A DNA stretch of 64,000 nt from Rhipicephalus microplus (taxonomy: Eukaryota > Arthropoda > Arachnida > Ixodida > Ixodidae), in the NCBI RefSeq assembly GCF_043290135.1, contig NW_027464589.1, forward strand, positions 1,245,001 to 1,309,000. The letters run 5' to 3'. Numbering within the stretch: the stretch's first letter is position 1; the number at the start of each line of letters is the position of its first letter. The notes below the pieces were generated by a model. That model made no database searches. It was not told the DNA's origin and was given only the letters and a program-made list of their open reading frames with translations. This document shows positions 1 to 11,070 of this stretch, piece after piece. The position numbers were made by a program, and so were the translations under genes.

Positions 1-3000
1 ACAATTTCAAGCAATACAAGGAAACTCAAATAAAAAATTGAGCCCAATTGGTTATCCAGACATGAGTACCGTTGCAAACAGCTGTCCAATCGGCATGATG
101 CTTTACATGCAAGCATACAACAAGCCGTTTTGAAAGGTTCAGATGGAAGCGCACAAAACAAATCGTGGAGAACTATTTTCTCTTGTCCACCTTCTGACTG
201 ATAAACAAAGCCAAGTATCACAGACAAGAATTCTTGTGCCACAAAAACACTCTCATCAACCATTTCAAGCGATACCTGGAAACTCAAAATGAAACATTCA
301 ACTCCTTTTGTTTGCAAGACATGAGTACCATTGCAAATAGTTGTCAAAGAGCATGATGCTGTACATGCAAGCATACAACAAGATGTTTTGAAAGGTTCAG
401 ATAGAAGCGCACAAAACAAAGCATGGAAAACTATTTCCTCTTGTCAACCTTCTGAGGGATAAACACTGCCAAGTATTACAGACAAGCACTCTTGTGCCAC
501 AAAAACACTCCCATAAACCATTTCAAGCAATACATAGAAACTGAAAATAAAAAATTCAGCCCCTTTTGTTTGTAAGACATTAGTACCATTGCTAATAGCT
601 GTCAAGTTGGCATGATGCTGTACATGCAAGCATACAACAAGCCGTTTTGAAAGGTACAGATAGAAGCACACAGAACAGAGTGTGGAAACTTATTTCCTGT
701 TGTCCACCTTCTGAGTGATAAACACAGCCAAGTATCACTGACAAGAATTCTTGTGCCGCGAAACACTCTCATCAACCATTTCAACAATACCTCGAAACTC
801 AAAATGAAACATTCAGCTCCTTTTGTTTGCAAGACATGAGTACCATTTCAAATAAATGTCAAATTAAAATGATGCTGTACATGCAAGCATACAACAAGAT
901 GTTTTGAAAGGTTCAGATGGAAGCGCACAAAACAAAGCGTGGAGAAATATTTCCTCTTGTCAAACTTCTGAGTGATAAACATAGCCAAGTATCAAAGACA
1001 AGAATTCTTGTGCCACAAAAACACTCTCATCAACCATTTCAAGCAATACCTGGAAACTCAAAATGAAACATTCAGCTCCTTTTGTTTGCAAGAGAAGATA
1101 ACCATTGCAAATAGTTGTCAAATGATCATGATGCTGTACATGCAAGCATACAAGAAGATGTTTTGAAAGGTTCAGATGGAAGCGCACAAAACAAAGCGTG
1201 GAGAATAAGCTCCTCTTGTTTACCTTCTGAGTGATAAACACAGCCAAGTATCACAGACAAGAATTCTTGTGCCACAAAAACACTCTTATCAACCATTTCA
1301 AGAAGCAATACCTGGATACTCAAAATAAAAAATTGAGCCTCTTTTGTTTGCAAGACATGAGTACCATTGCTAATAGCTGTCCAATCGGCATGATGCTGTA
1401 CATGCAAGCATACAACAAGCTGTTTTGAAAGGTTGAGATAGAAGCACACAACACAAAGTGTGGCAAATTATTCCCTCTTGTCCACGTTCTGAGTGATAAA
1501 CACAGCCAAGTATCACAGACAAGAATTCTTGTGCCACAAAAACACTCTCATCAACCATTTCAAGCAATACTCGGAAAATCAAAATGCAAATATGACCGCA
1601 TTTTGTTTGCAAGACATTATTACCGTTGCAAATAGCTGTCCAATGGGCATGATGCTGTAAATGCAAGCATACAACAAGACGTTTTGAAAGGTTCAGATGG
1701 AAGAGCACAAATCAAAGTGCGGAGAATTAGTTCCTCTTGTCCACCTTCTGAGTGATAAACATAGCCAAGTATCACAGACAAAAATTCTTGTGCCACAAAA
1801 ACACTCTCATCAACCATTTCAAGCATTACCTCGAAACTCAAAATGAAACATTCAGCTCCTTTTGTTTGCAAGACATTATTACCGTTGCAAATAGCTGTCC
1901 AATGGGCATGATGCTGTAAATGCAAGCATACAACAAGACGTTTTGAAAGGTTCAGATGGAAGCGCACAAAACAAAGCGTGGAGAAATATTTCCTCTTGTC
2001 CACCTTCTGAGTGATAAACACAGCCAAGTATTACAGACAAGCATTTTTGGGCCACAAAAACACTCTTATCAACCATTTCAAGCAATACAAGGAAACTCAA
2101 ATTAAAAATTGAGCCCATATGGTTATCCAGACTAGAGTACCGTTGCAAATAGCTGTCCAATCGGCACGATGCTGTACATGCAAGCATACAACAAGCAGTT
2201 TTGAAAGGTTCAGATGGAAGCGCACAAAACAAAGCGTGGAGAACTATTTCCTCTTGTCCACCTTCTGAGTGATAAACATAGCCAAGTATCACACACAAGA
2301 ATTCTTGTGCCACAAAAACACTCTCATCAACCATTTCAAGCAATACCTGGAAACTCAAAACAAAAAATTGAGCCCCTTTTATTTTCAACACTTGAGTACA
2401 GTTGCAAATAGCTGTCCAATTGGCATGATGTTGTACATGCAAGCATAAAACAAGCCGTTTTAATGGTTCAGATAGGAGCACACAAAACAGAGTGTGGAAA
2501 ATTATTTTCTCTTGTCCACCTTCTGAGTGATAAACACAGCCAAGTATTACAGACAAGAATTCTTGTGCCACAAAAAAACTCTCGTCAACCATTTCAGGCA
2601 ATACCCGGAAACTCAAAATGAAAAATTTGGGCCCATTTTGTTTGCAAGACATTAGTACCTTTGCAAATAGCTGTCCAATGGGCATGATGTTGTGAATGCA
2701 AGCATACAAAAAGTCGTTTCGAAAGGTTCAGATGCAAGCGCACAAAACAAAGCGTGGAGAACAATTTCCTCTTGTCCACCTTCCGAGTGATAAACACAGC
2801 CAAGTATCACAGACAAGAATTCTTGTGCCACAAAAACTCTCTCATCAACCATTTCAAGCAATACCTAGACACTCAAAATAAAACATTGAGCCCCTTTTGT
2901 TTGCAAGACATTACTACCATTGCTAATAGCTGTCCAATCGGCATGATGCTGTACATGCAAGCATACAACAAGACGTTTTTAAAGGTTCAAATGGAAGCGC

Positions 3001-6000
3001 ACAAAACAAAGTGAGGCAAATTATTTCCTCTTGTCAACCTTCTGAGTGGTAAAGATAGCCAAGTACCAAAGACAAAAATTCTTGTCCCACAAAAAGACTC
3101 TCATCAACCATTTCAAGCAATACCTGGAAACTCAAAATGAAACATTCAGCTCCTTTTGTTTGCAAGACATGATAACCATTGCAAATAGTTGTCAAATGAT
3201 CATGATGCTGTACATGCAAGCATACAAGAAGATGTTTTGAAAGGTTCAGATGGAAGCGCACAAATCAAAGTGCGGAGAATTAGTTCTTCTTGTCCACCTT
3301 CTGAGTGATAAACATAGCCAAGTATCACAGACAAGAATTCTTGTGCCACAAAAACACTCTTATCAACCATTTCAAGAAGCAATACCTCGAAACTCAAAAT
3401 GAAGCATTCAGCTCTTTTTGTTTGCAAGACATGAGTACCATTGCAAATAGTTGTCAAATGAGCATCATGCTGTACATGCAAGCATACAACAAGATGTTTT
3501 GAAATGTTCTGATGGAAGCGCACAAAACAAAGCCTGGAGAAATACTTCCTCTTGTCCACCTTCTGAGTGATAAACACAGCCAAGTATTACAGACAAGCAT
3601 TCTTCTGCCACAAAAACACTCTCATCAACCATTTCAAGCAGTACAAGGAAACTCAAATTAAAATTGAGCCCATTTGGTTATCCAGATATGAGTACCGTTG
3701 CAAATAGCTGTCCAATCGGCATGATGCTATACATGCAAGCATACAACAAGATGTTTCGAAAGGTTCAGATGGAAGCGCACAAAACAAAGCATAAAGAACA
3801 ATTTCCTCTTATCCAACTTCTGAGTGATAAACACTGCCAAGTATTACAGACAAGCATTCTTGTGCCACAAAAACACTCTCATGAACCATTTCAAGCCATA
3901 CATGGAAACTGAAAATAAAAAATTCAGCCCCTTTTGTTTGTAAGACATTAGTACCATTGCTAATAGCATTCAAGTCGGCATGATGCTGTACATGCAAGCA
4001 TACAACAAGCCGTTTTGAAAGGTTCAGATAGAAGCACACAGAACAGAGTGTTAAAATATTTTCCTGTTGTCCACCTTCTGAGTGATAAACACAGCCAAGT
4101 ATCACTGACAAGAGTTCTTGTACCACAAAACACTCTCATACACCATTTCAAGCAATACCTCGAAACTCAAAATGAAACATTCAGCTCCTTTTGTTTGCAA
4201 GACATGAGTACCATTTCAAATAAATGTCAAATGAGAATGATGCTGTACATGCAAGCATACAACAAGATGTTTTGAAAGGTTCAGATGGAAGCGCAAAAAA
4301 CAAAGCGTGGAGAAATATTTCCTCTTGTCAACCTTCTGAGTGATAAACATAGCCAAGTATCACAGACAAGAATTCTCGTGCCACAATAACACTCTCATCA
4401 ACAATTTCAAGCAATACCTGGATACTCAAAATAAAAAATTGAGCCTCTTTTGTTTGCAAGACATGAGTACCATTGCTAATAGCTGTCCAATCGGCATGAT
4501 GCTGTACATGCAAGCATACAACAAGCTGTTTTGAAAGGTTGAGATAGAAGCACAAAAAACAAAGTGTGGCAAATTATTTCCTCTTGTCCACGTTCTGAGT
4601 GATAAACACAGCCAAGTATAACAGACAAGAATTCTTGTGCCACAAAAACACTCTCATCAACCATTTCAAGCAATACCCGGAAAATCAAAATGCAAATATG
4701 ACCCCATTTTGTTTGCAAGACATTATTACCGTTGCAAATAGCTGTCCAATGGGCATGATGCTGTAAATGCAAGCATACAACAAGACGTTTTGAAAGGTTC
4801 TGATGGAAGCGCACAAAACAAAGCGTGTAGAAATATTTCCTCTTGTCCACCTTCTGAGTGATAAACACAGCCAAGTATTACAGACAAGCATTTTTGTGCC
4901 ACAAAAACACTCTCATCAACCATTTCAAGCAATACAAGGAAACTCAAATTAAAAATTGAGCCCATTTGGTTATCCAGACTAGAGTACCGTTGCAAATAGC
5001 TGTCCAATCGGCACGATGCTGTACATTCTCATCAATTATTTCAAGCAATACCTGGAAACTCAAAACAAAAAATTGAGCCCCTTTTATTTGCAACACTTGA
5101 GAACAGTTGCAAATAGCTGTCCAATTGGCATGATGTTGTACATGCAAGCATAAAACAAGCCGTTTTAATGGTTCAGATAGGAGCACACAAAACAGAGTGT
5201 GGAAAATTATTTTCTCTTGTCCACCTTCTGAGTGATAAACACAGCCAAGTATTACAGAGAAGAATTCTTGTGCCACGAAAAAACTTTCGTCAACCATTTC
5301 AAGCAATACCCGGAAACTCAAAATGAAAAATTTGGGCCCATTTTGTTTGCAAGACATTAGTACCTTTGCAAATAGCTGTCCAATGGGCATGATGTTGTAA
5401 ATGCAAGCATACAAAAAGTCGTTTTGAAAGGTTCAAATGGAAGCGCACAAATGAAAGTGTGGAGAATTAGTTCCTTTTGTCTACACTCTGAGTGATAAAC
5501 ATTGCCAAGTATCAAAGACAAGAATTCTTGTGCCACAAAAACACCCTCGTCAACCATTTCAAGCAATACCTAGGAACTCAAAATGAAACATTCAGCTCCT
5601 TTTGTTTGCAAGACATGAGTACCATTGCAAATATTTGCATAATGATCATGATGCTGTACATGCACGCATACAAGATGTTTCGAAAGGTTCAGATGCAAGC
5701 GCACAAAACAAAGCGTGGAGAACAATTTCCTCTTGTCCATCTTCCGAGTGATAAACACAGCCAAGTATCACAGACAAGAATTCTTGTGCCACAAAAACTC
5801 TCTCATCAACCATTTCAAGCAATACCTAGACACTCAAAATAAAAAATTGAGTTCTTTTGTTTGCAAGACATTACTACCATTGCTAATAGCTGTCCAATCG
5901 GCATGATGCTGTACATGCAAGCATACAACAAGACGTTTTTAAAGGTTCAGATGGAAGCGCACAAAACAAAGTGAGGCAAATTATTTCCTCTTGTCAACCT

Positions 6001-7310
6001 TCTGAGTGGTAAAGATAGCCAAGTACAAAAGACAAGAATTCTGGTCCCACAAAAAGACTCTCATCAACTATTTCAAGCAATACCTGGAAACTCAAAATGA
6101 AACATTCAGCTCCTTTTGTTTGCAAGACAAGATAACCATTGCAAACAGTTGTCAAATGATCATGATGCTGTACATGCAAGCATACAAGAAGATGTTTTGA
6201 TAGGTTCAGATGCAAGCGCACAAAACAAAGCGTGGAGAACAATTTCCTCTTGTCCACCTTCTGAGTGATAAACACAGCCAAGTATTACAGACAAGCATTC
6301 TTGTGCCACAAAAACACTCTCATAAACCATTTCAAGAAATACCTGGAAACTCAAAATGAGACATTCAGCTCCTTTTGTTTGCAAGACAAGATAACCATTG
6401 CAAATAGTTGTCAAATGATCATGATGCTGTACATGCAAGCATACAAGAAGATGTTTTGAAAGGTTCAGATGGAAGCGCACAAAACAAAGCGTGGAGAACA
6501 AGCTCCTCTTGTCCACCTTCTGAGTGATAAACACAGCCAAGTATTACAGATAAGCATTCTTTTGCCTCGAAAACACTCTTATCAACCATTTCAAGAAGCA
6601 ATACCTGGATACTCAAAATAAAAAAATTGAGCCTCTTTTGTTTGCAAGACATGAGTACCATTGCTAATAGTTGTCCAATCGGCATGATGCTGTACATTCA
6701 AGCATACAACAAGCCGTTTTGAAAGGTTGAGATAGAAGCACACAAAACAAAGTGTGGCCAATTATTTCCTCTTGTCCACCTTCTGAGTGATAAACACAGC
6801 CAAGTATCACAGACGAGAATTCTTGTGCCACAAAAACACTCTCATCAACCATTTCAAGCAATACCCGGAAACTCAAAATGAAAAATTGAGCCTATTTTGT
6901 TTGCAAGACATTAGTACCGTTGCAAATAGCTGTCCAATGGGCATGATGCTGTAAATGCAACAATACAACAAGACGTTTTGAAAGGTTCAGATGGAAGTGC
7001 ACAAATCAAAGTGTGGCGCATTAGTTCCTCTTGTCTACACTCTAAGTGATAAACATAGCCAAGTATCAAAGACAAGAATTATTGTGCCACAAAAACACTC
7101 TCATCAACCATTTCAAGCAATACCTGGAAACTCAAAATGAAACATTCAGCTCCTTTTGTTTGCAAGACATGAGTACCATTGCACATATTTGTCAAATGAT
7201 CATGATGCTGTACATGCAAGCATACAAGAAGATGTTTTGAAAGGTTCAGATGGAAGCGCACAAAACAAAGCGTGGAGAACAATTTCCTCTTGTACACCTT
7301 CTGAGTGATA
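1..7310. repeat. Satellite array of ~259-bp monomers with higher-order structure
   Basis: About 28 head-to-tail monomers of 256-262 bp fill this stretch. Landmark segments such as the one around GGTTCAGATGGAAGCGCAC recur near 140, 396, 912, 1170, 1692, 1952 and so on. Monomer variants recur together: variants at 575, 838, 1336, 1571, 2339, 2624, 2870 and 3051 reappear in the same order at about 3945, 4206, 4440, 4678, 5043, 5332, 5820 and 6011. This indicates a 10-13 monomer higher-order unit with whole-monomer losses in the second copy. One monomer near 5022-5031 has an internal deletion. Both strands show open frames of 60-276 codons, but many lack an ATG and differ between monomers, so I read them as by-products of a repeat length near a multiple of three. 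I do not recognise the family. Confidence 0.93.
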
Positions 7311-7593
7311 AGAACAGCTCGTGTAGTGCCAGTTTTGAAAAAGAACAATCGTTTATCTGTAGAAAATTATCGAGCGATATATTTAACTTCATCCTGCTGT
7401 AAGCAAATCGTACATATAATCGCCAACCGAATGAAAAAATGTTTAGACAGAAATTCAGTGTTAACGAACTTGCAGTGGCTTTTGTTAACTGTAATTCATA
7501 GTATTGCAAGAACATTGAATAATATTGCTCAAATCTACGCTCTTTTTTTAGACTTTAGCAAGGCGTTCGACAGAGCAGTTCAGTGTGAACTTA
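7311..7593 (+). pseudogene. LINE-A reverse transcriptase, N-terminal fragment
   Basis: The frame begins in the RT fingers region (V-E-N-Y-R-A-I, then a run ending ANRMKKCL) and reaches catalytic motif A as FLDFSKAFDR, so the first catalytic Asp is present. It is cut at 7593 by the terminus of the CACTA-like element. The upstream part of the protein (endonuclease and ORF1) is absent because the LINE is truncated at the satellite junction. It is non-functional by truncation and interruption. Confidence 0.82.
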
Positions 7594-7765
7594 CACTCTA
7601 AAAAATGTTACACCCTGAAAGGTGTAAAACGGGTGTACGCATAGAAAGCACCCTTATGAACACCATTTTTACGTCCAATTTTAAAAAATTGATGTGTTAG
7701 TGATCAAAACACCCTCAAAACACCCCAATTAAACCCTGATATTTGGGGTGTTCTGAACAAGGCTA
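7594..7765 (+). repeat. Left TIR and subterminal repeats of CACTA-like copy A
   Basis: The terminus CACTCTAAAAAATG is followed by clustered ACACCC, GGTGT and CACCC words in both orientations over about 170 bp. The matching segment in copy C is 62230-62389 (reverse strand). By analogy with CACTA and other TIR transposons these would be transposase-binding sites. Confidence 0.72.
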
Positions 7766-7770
7766 CAAAT

Positions 7771-7901
7771 ATTTGATTGATATGTGGGGTTTAACGACCC
7801 AAAACCACCATACGATTATGATAGACGCTGTAGTGGAAGGCGCCGGAAATTTCGACCACCTGGGGTTTAACGTGCAGCCAAACCTGAGAACACGTGCCTA
7901 C
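7771..7901 (-). repeat. tRNA-derived tick SINE, 5'-truncated
   Basis: Read on the minus strand this is the 3' body of a tRNA-derived SINE: a GTGCACGTTAAAGAACCCCAG-like block, a CTCATAATC-like block and a tail of ATCA/ATCAAAT units. It is flanked by the 12-bp direct repeat AAGGCTACAAAT (7759-7770 and 7902-7913), so it inserted into copy A's progenitor. The counterpart in copy C is at 62096-62224. The tRNA-like head seen in the 44919 and 53950 copies is missing here. It resembles SINEs described from ixodid ticks (Ruka type); the family name is not proven. Confidence 0.78.
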
Positions 7902-8615
7902 AAGGCTACAAATGCACGACTTTTTCGGGCCGTTTTGCTTATACTGTTAGTATACGTTAACCATCTTGATACCAGCAACGCTCTCACTACTTGCTGCTTG
8001 CGAGTCTAGTAATGAATTGAAGCAGAAAGTAATGTGACGTAAACGCAGTTTTCATCGACAAAGCACGCAAACTACTATAAGATAGAAGATACAATAGGAG
8101 CGACGCTTGTTCAGTTGTAAGGGCCCATTCTCCTCTACTTGTTTCTTTCATCTGTGTAATTTGCGTGATTAGTCAACACTCACAAAGTACACTGATTGCC
8201 TGAACAAGGTAATGTTGCGCACATTGGTGTAGCCATGCATAGAACACTCCCCCCGTCCCCCTTAAGATCGAAGCTTTTAAAGCTGAAAATAAAACGTCCC
8301 CCATTTGCAAAAAACAACAACAGCACAGTTGTTAACCCATAACGTCCACGTCAGCTGGCTATCAGGTCCGTTAAAAACGAACACTGACGTCTTGTATTTT
8401 TAGCAGGCACGTTTTATTTAAATACTGTAGCGAATGTTTCTCTTCATGTGTCCTTAAGGGTGCGTCATGAAAATTAGGAAGAGGACACCGACCATAAAGA
8501 AAAATGCAGAATAAGGACATTTTAGTGACCTTGACGTATCCTTGCTCACAATGACGGGAGCCTTGTGGACTAAATTGCGAATAAAGTTCTCAGGGGAGCC
8601 GAAACACATTCTCTA

Positions 8616-8805
8616 GTTCTCTCTCTGTCTCTCTCTCCGTTTTTTTGTGGATCCTCTTCTTTTATTTATGTAACTTCGCCAGCAGACGTGCTTCATTCAA
8701 AGCCTTGACTTTGTAGGTAGTAAGAAAACAGCATTAATGAAATATTCTCAGTCGTGGTCTTGTTCAAAGGACTGCAAGCTAAGCACAAATGTATTGGCAC
8801 AACGT

Positions 8806-8807
<2 letters not shown>
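8616..8807 (+). repeat. 192-bp direct duplication, left copy
   Basis: This segment, starting GTTCTCTCTCTGTCTC and ending AACGTGA, is repeated at 9128-9319 with roughly 20 differences. The two copies flank exactly the LINE tail at 8808-9127. Copy C has a single version (about 61180-61370), so this is a duplication specific to copy A's lineage, probably an unusually long target-site duplication. Confidence 0.8.
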
Positions 8808-8851
<44 letters not shown>

Positions 8852-9127
8852 GAACTTTATTCAGGTCCTGAGGAACTGCGTTGTAACGGCCCCGTTTAGG
8901 GCGAATCCGTAGCAGTCGCGGGCCGCTCCCACGTAGGGACCGGAAGACCGTGGCCCTCTACCCTCTCGCAGGCTCTCTGGACAGCCCGAAGTTGAATCAA
9001 GAGGTCGCCGCTGTTAAGGGCTTCCTCCCAGTCCTCATCTTTGTTGAACTCTGCGTCACGTAACGCAGGACATTGCCAGAGCATATGAGGTAATGAGCAA
9101 TACGCCTCCCCACAGTACGGACAATGC
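8808..9127 (-). pseudogene. 5'-truncated LINE 3' end with (GACA)n tail
   Basis: On the minus strand an open frame from 9127 to about 8897 contains a C-P-Y-C-G-E zinc-finger-like start, then HMLWQCPALR and a C-terminus ending V-P-T-W-E-R-P-A-T-A. That pattern is common at the end of ORF2 of tick LINEs. It is followed by a short 3' UTR with an AATAAAG-like signal and a (TGTC)n tail (8808-8848 as CAGA on the plus strand). It is only 320 bp, so RT and RNase H are missing. Flanked by the 192-bp duplication. Confidence 0.75.
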
Positions 9128-9319
9128 GTTCTCTCTCTGTCTCTCTCTCCGGTTTTCTGTGGATCCCCTTCTTTTATTTATGTAACTTCCCCAGTAAACG
9201 TGCTTCGGTCAAAGCCTTGACTTTGTAGGAAGTGAGAAAACAGCATTGAAAATATATTCTCGGCCGTGGCGTTGTTCCAAGGACTGCAAGCTAAGTACAA
9301 TTGTATTGCCGCAACGTGA
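9128..9319 (+). repeat. 192-bp direct duplication, right copy
   Basis: Second copy of 8616-8807. It is closer than the left copy to the single-copy sequence in CACTA-like copy C, for example in sharing GTGGATCCCCTTC and AAAATATATTCTC. Confidence 0.8.
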
Positions 9320-9339
9320 AGACGGATGTAGTAATTAAC

Positions 9340-9894
9340 TTGAACTGGTATAGCGCATTACGGGGAAGAAGAAACGGCCGAGCAGACCGACACAAGAGGA
9401 CAGAGCGCTAACTTCCAACTGAGCTTTATTGTCAAATTGCATCAAATAAGTAGACCGGCGCAAGCATACAAAACCATCCTAACGCAACGACAAGATAACA
9501 CACAAAATCACACCGTTACATATCACACATTCATAGGCGGTTACTCTGATTAAGGAAGGCAACTTCATGTTCAGATAAGCCCAAAGAAGGGGCGCTAATA
9601 CACGTGCTGCCAGCTCTTGCTATACAATGCGCTTCTATAATTTCCCGAGTTAATTGCGACGGGTGCTTTTTTATTTTATGTAACGGTGTGATGTTGTGTA
9701 TTATCTTGTCGTTGCGTTAGGGTGGTTTTGTATGCTTGCGCCGGTCTACTTATTTGATGCAATTTGACAATAAAACTCAGTTGGAAGTTAGCGCTCTGTC
9801 CTCTTGTGTCGGTCTGCTCGGCCGTTTCTTCTTCCCCGTAATGCGCTATACCAGTTCAAGTACGACGAACCAACTCGCCCAATCTTCAACACTC
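9340..9894 (-). mobile_element. Penelope-like element fragment in foldback form
   Basis: The insertion is bounded by the 12-bp direct repeat GTAGTAATTAAC (9328-9339 and 9895-9906), and copy C carries the empty site (near 61155). The two outer ~185 bp are inverted repeats of each other (9340-9530 and 9670-9870), sharing ACTGGTATAGCGCATTACGG. The centre holds the C-terminal tail of a Penelope-type GIY-YIG protein on the minus strand. A truncated body flanked by an inverted copy of its own 3' region is a known arrangement for Penelope-like elements. Confidence 0.75.
9531..9668 (-). pseudogene. C-terminal tail of Penelope-like GIY-YIG ORF
   Basis: A 45-codon frame ends in TGA at 9531-9533. It carries the block L-T-R-E-I-I-E-A-H followed by C-I-S-A-P-S-L-G-L-S, which I recognise from the C-termini of Penelope-like endonuclease proteins. 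Nothing upstream of this tail is kept: the frame runs into the inverted 3' copy. It belongs to a different Penelope family from the one at 63428-64000, whose C-terminus has another sequence. Confidence 0.7.
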
Positions 9895-10439
9895 GTAGTA
9901 ATTAACAGGTTGACAAAGTAGCAGCAGGTCAGTATTTTTATTTACTGCGTGCCAGAGCGTTCATCTTCTTTCTTGTTATTGCTTGCTGCTTAACAGCGTG
10001 CAGATGCGCGTATGCGCTGTCCTCTTCGTCTTCTTAGCAGTACGCACGTGGCAATATGTTGTCATCCAATAGTGTGATAGCCGATGCATGCAATGCTCCA
10101 ATGTCTTTACCGAAATGAAAGTGCCGATAAAATATCACCTGCGTGACCTTGAATGTGCAGTCCCTAAAGGCTCATAGAGCTAAGCAAAAAGCATCAGCTT
10201 AGCTTTTTTACCGAAATTCACTACATAAGTCAGTGAAGGTGCGCTAAACATTGCTTCTGAATATTACAAATGCGCGTTCTGACTAGTAGCTCGTGCTGGC
10301 CGCACTGCACCGTCACAAAGTTCACTGAGATTCAAATGCACTGTTAAAGAACGAGTATAACGCAACAGATCGCTGCCGCAAAAAAAAAAAAAGCGGCACG
10401 CACGCTATCAGCAGAGCGCCGGAGCTAGCGTTAAACCGG

Positions 10440-11070
10440 ATCTAGTCGGTCTCAAAGCGCGCCGATGCCATGAAGTCTCGTCGCCTGAACAACCTTGGCT
10501 GCCCGGTATTGCTGCGTGCCGGGCGCACAGCGCGGGAAAGGGGTAGACGTCGTTTTAAATGTCACGGCGTGCGCTGGCGAAGAGCTCTACCGTGTGTGTG
10601 CGTGTGGTGCGTGGCTTCTCCATCGGTAGAGTTTATTAGTCGGTGTTTAGTTTGAAATGTGCCTGCGCTCCGTGCTCCACAGTGTGTACTGTCAGTGCTG
10701 ATTTTTGCGAAGGTGCACCATCCTGAAGACTGGACATGTGGATTCATATTGTGGAGCACTCGAAGTGAAATAGTGAGTACCACTCTCACGTTGTTTGGTT
10801 CAGCGCTTTGTTAACTGCGTGAGCACGAGAATAACGCCCTCGAACAATTTTGTTTTCAACTAGTTGATGACAAATGAGCATTTGTTCACTTAGCCAGAAT
10901 ATTTGTCCAAACTGTTTCACGGGGATGATGGTGAAGTGTGATTGTGGGCAAGTTTTTTGTTTGTTTGCTTAGATTGTTTCGAGTACAAAGCAGAATGAGC
11001 GTGCGCCGCTAAGGTTCAGCGAAGAATTGAACAGATTTTTACGGTGCCCTTTGTGGGCAGCCGTTTATAA
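10440..11070 (+). other. Conserved exon-like block with cysteine-rich frame in the CACTA-like element
   Basis: This block of copy A aligns by eye with reverse-strand 58020-58660 of copy C. Within it, 10872-10960 reads M-S-I-C followed by ICPNCFTGMMVKCDCGQVF, a CPxC-x7-CxCGxxF pattern like a small zinc ribbon. Copy C keeps the frame around the cysteines but has Gly changed to Ala and no ATG. A GTGAGT donor-like site lies at 10772. The block may be a 5' exon of the element's former gene or a captured host exon. No function is assigned. Confidence 0.4.

Noticed and set aside
1..7310. CRISPR array
   Set aside because: Units are long contiguous monomers without unique spacers, and the sequence context is eukaryotic.
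444..7515. Dozens of 60-276 codon frames on both strands of the satellite
   Set aside because: They repeat with the monomer, often start at GTG or TTG, occur on both strands at once and have no family resemblance.
8808..8848. (CAGA)n considered as a CRISPR-like or regulatory repeat
   Set aside because: Simple tetranucleotide tail of a LINE; no spacers.
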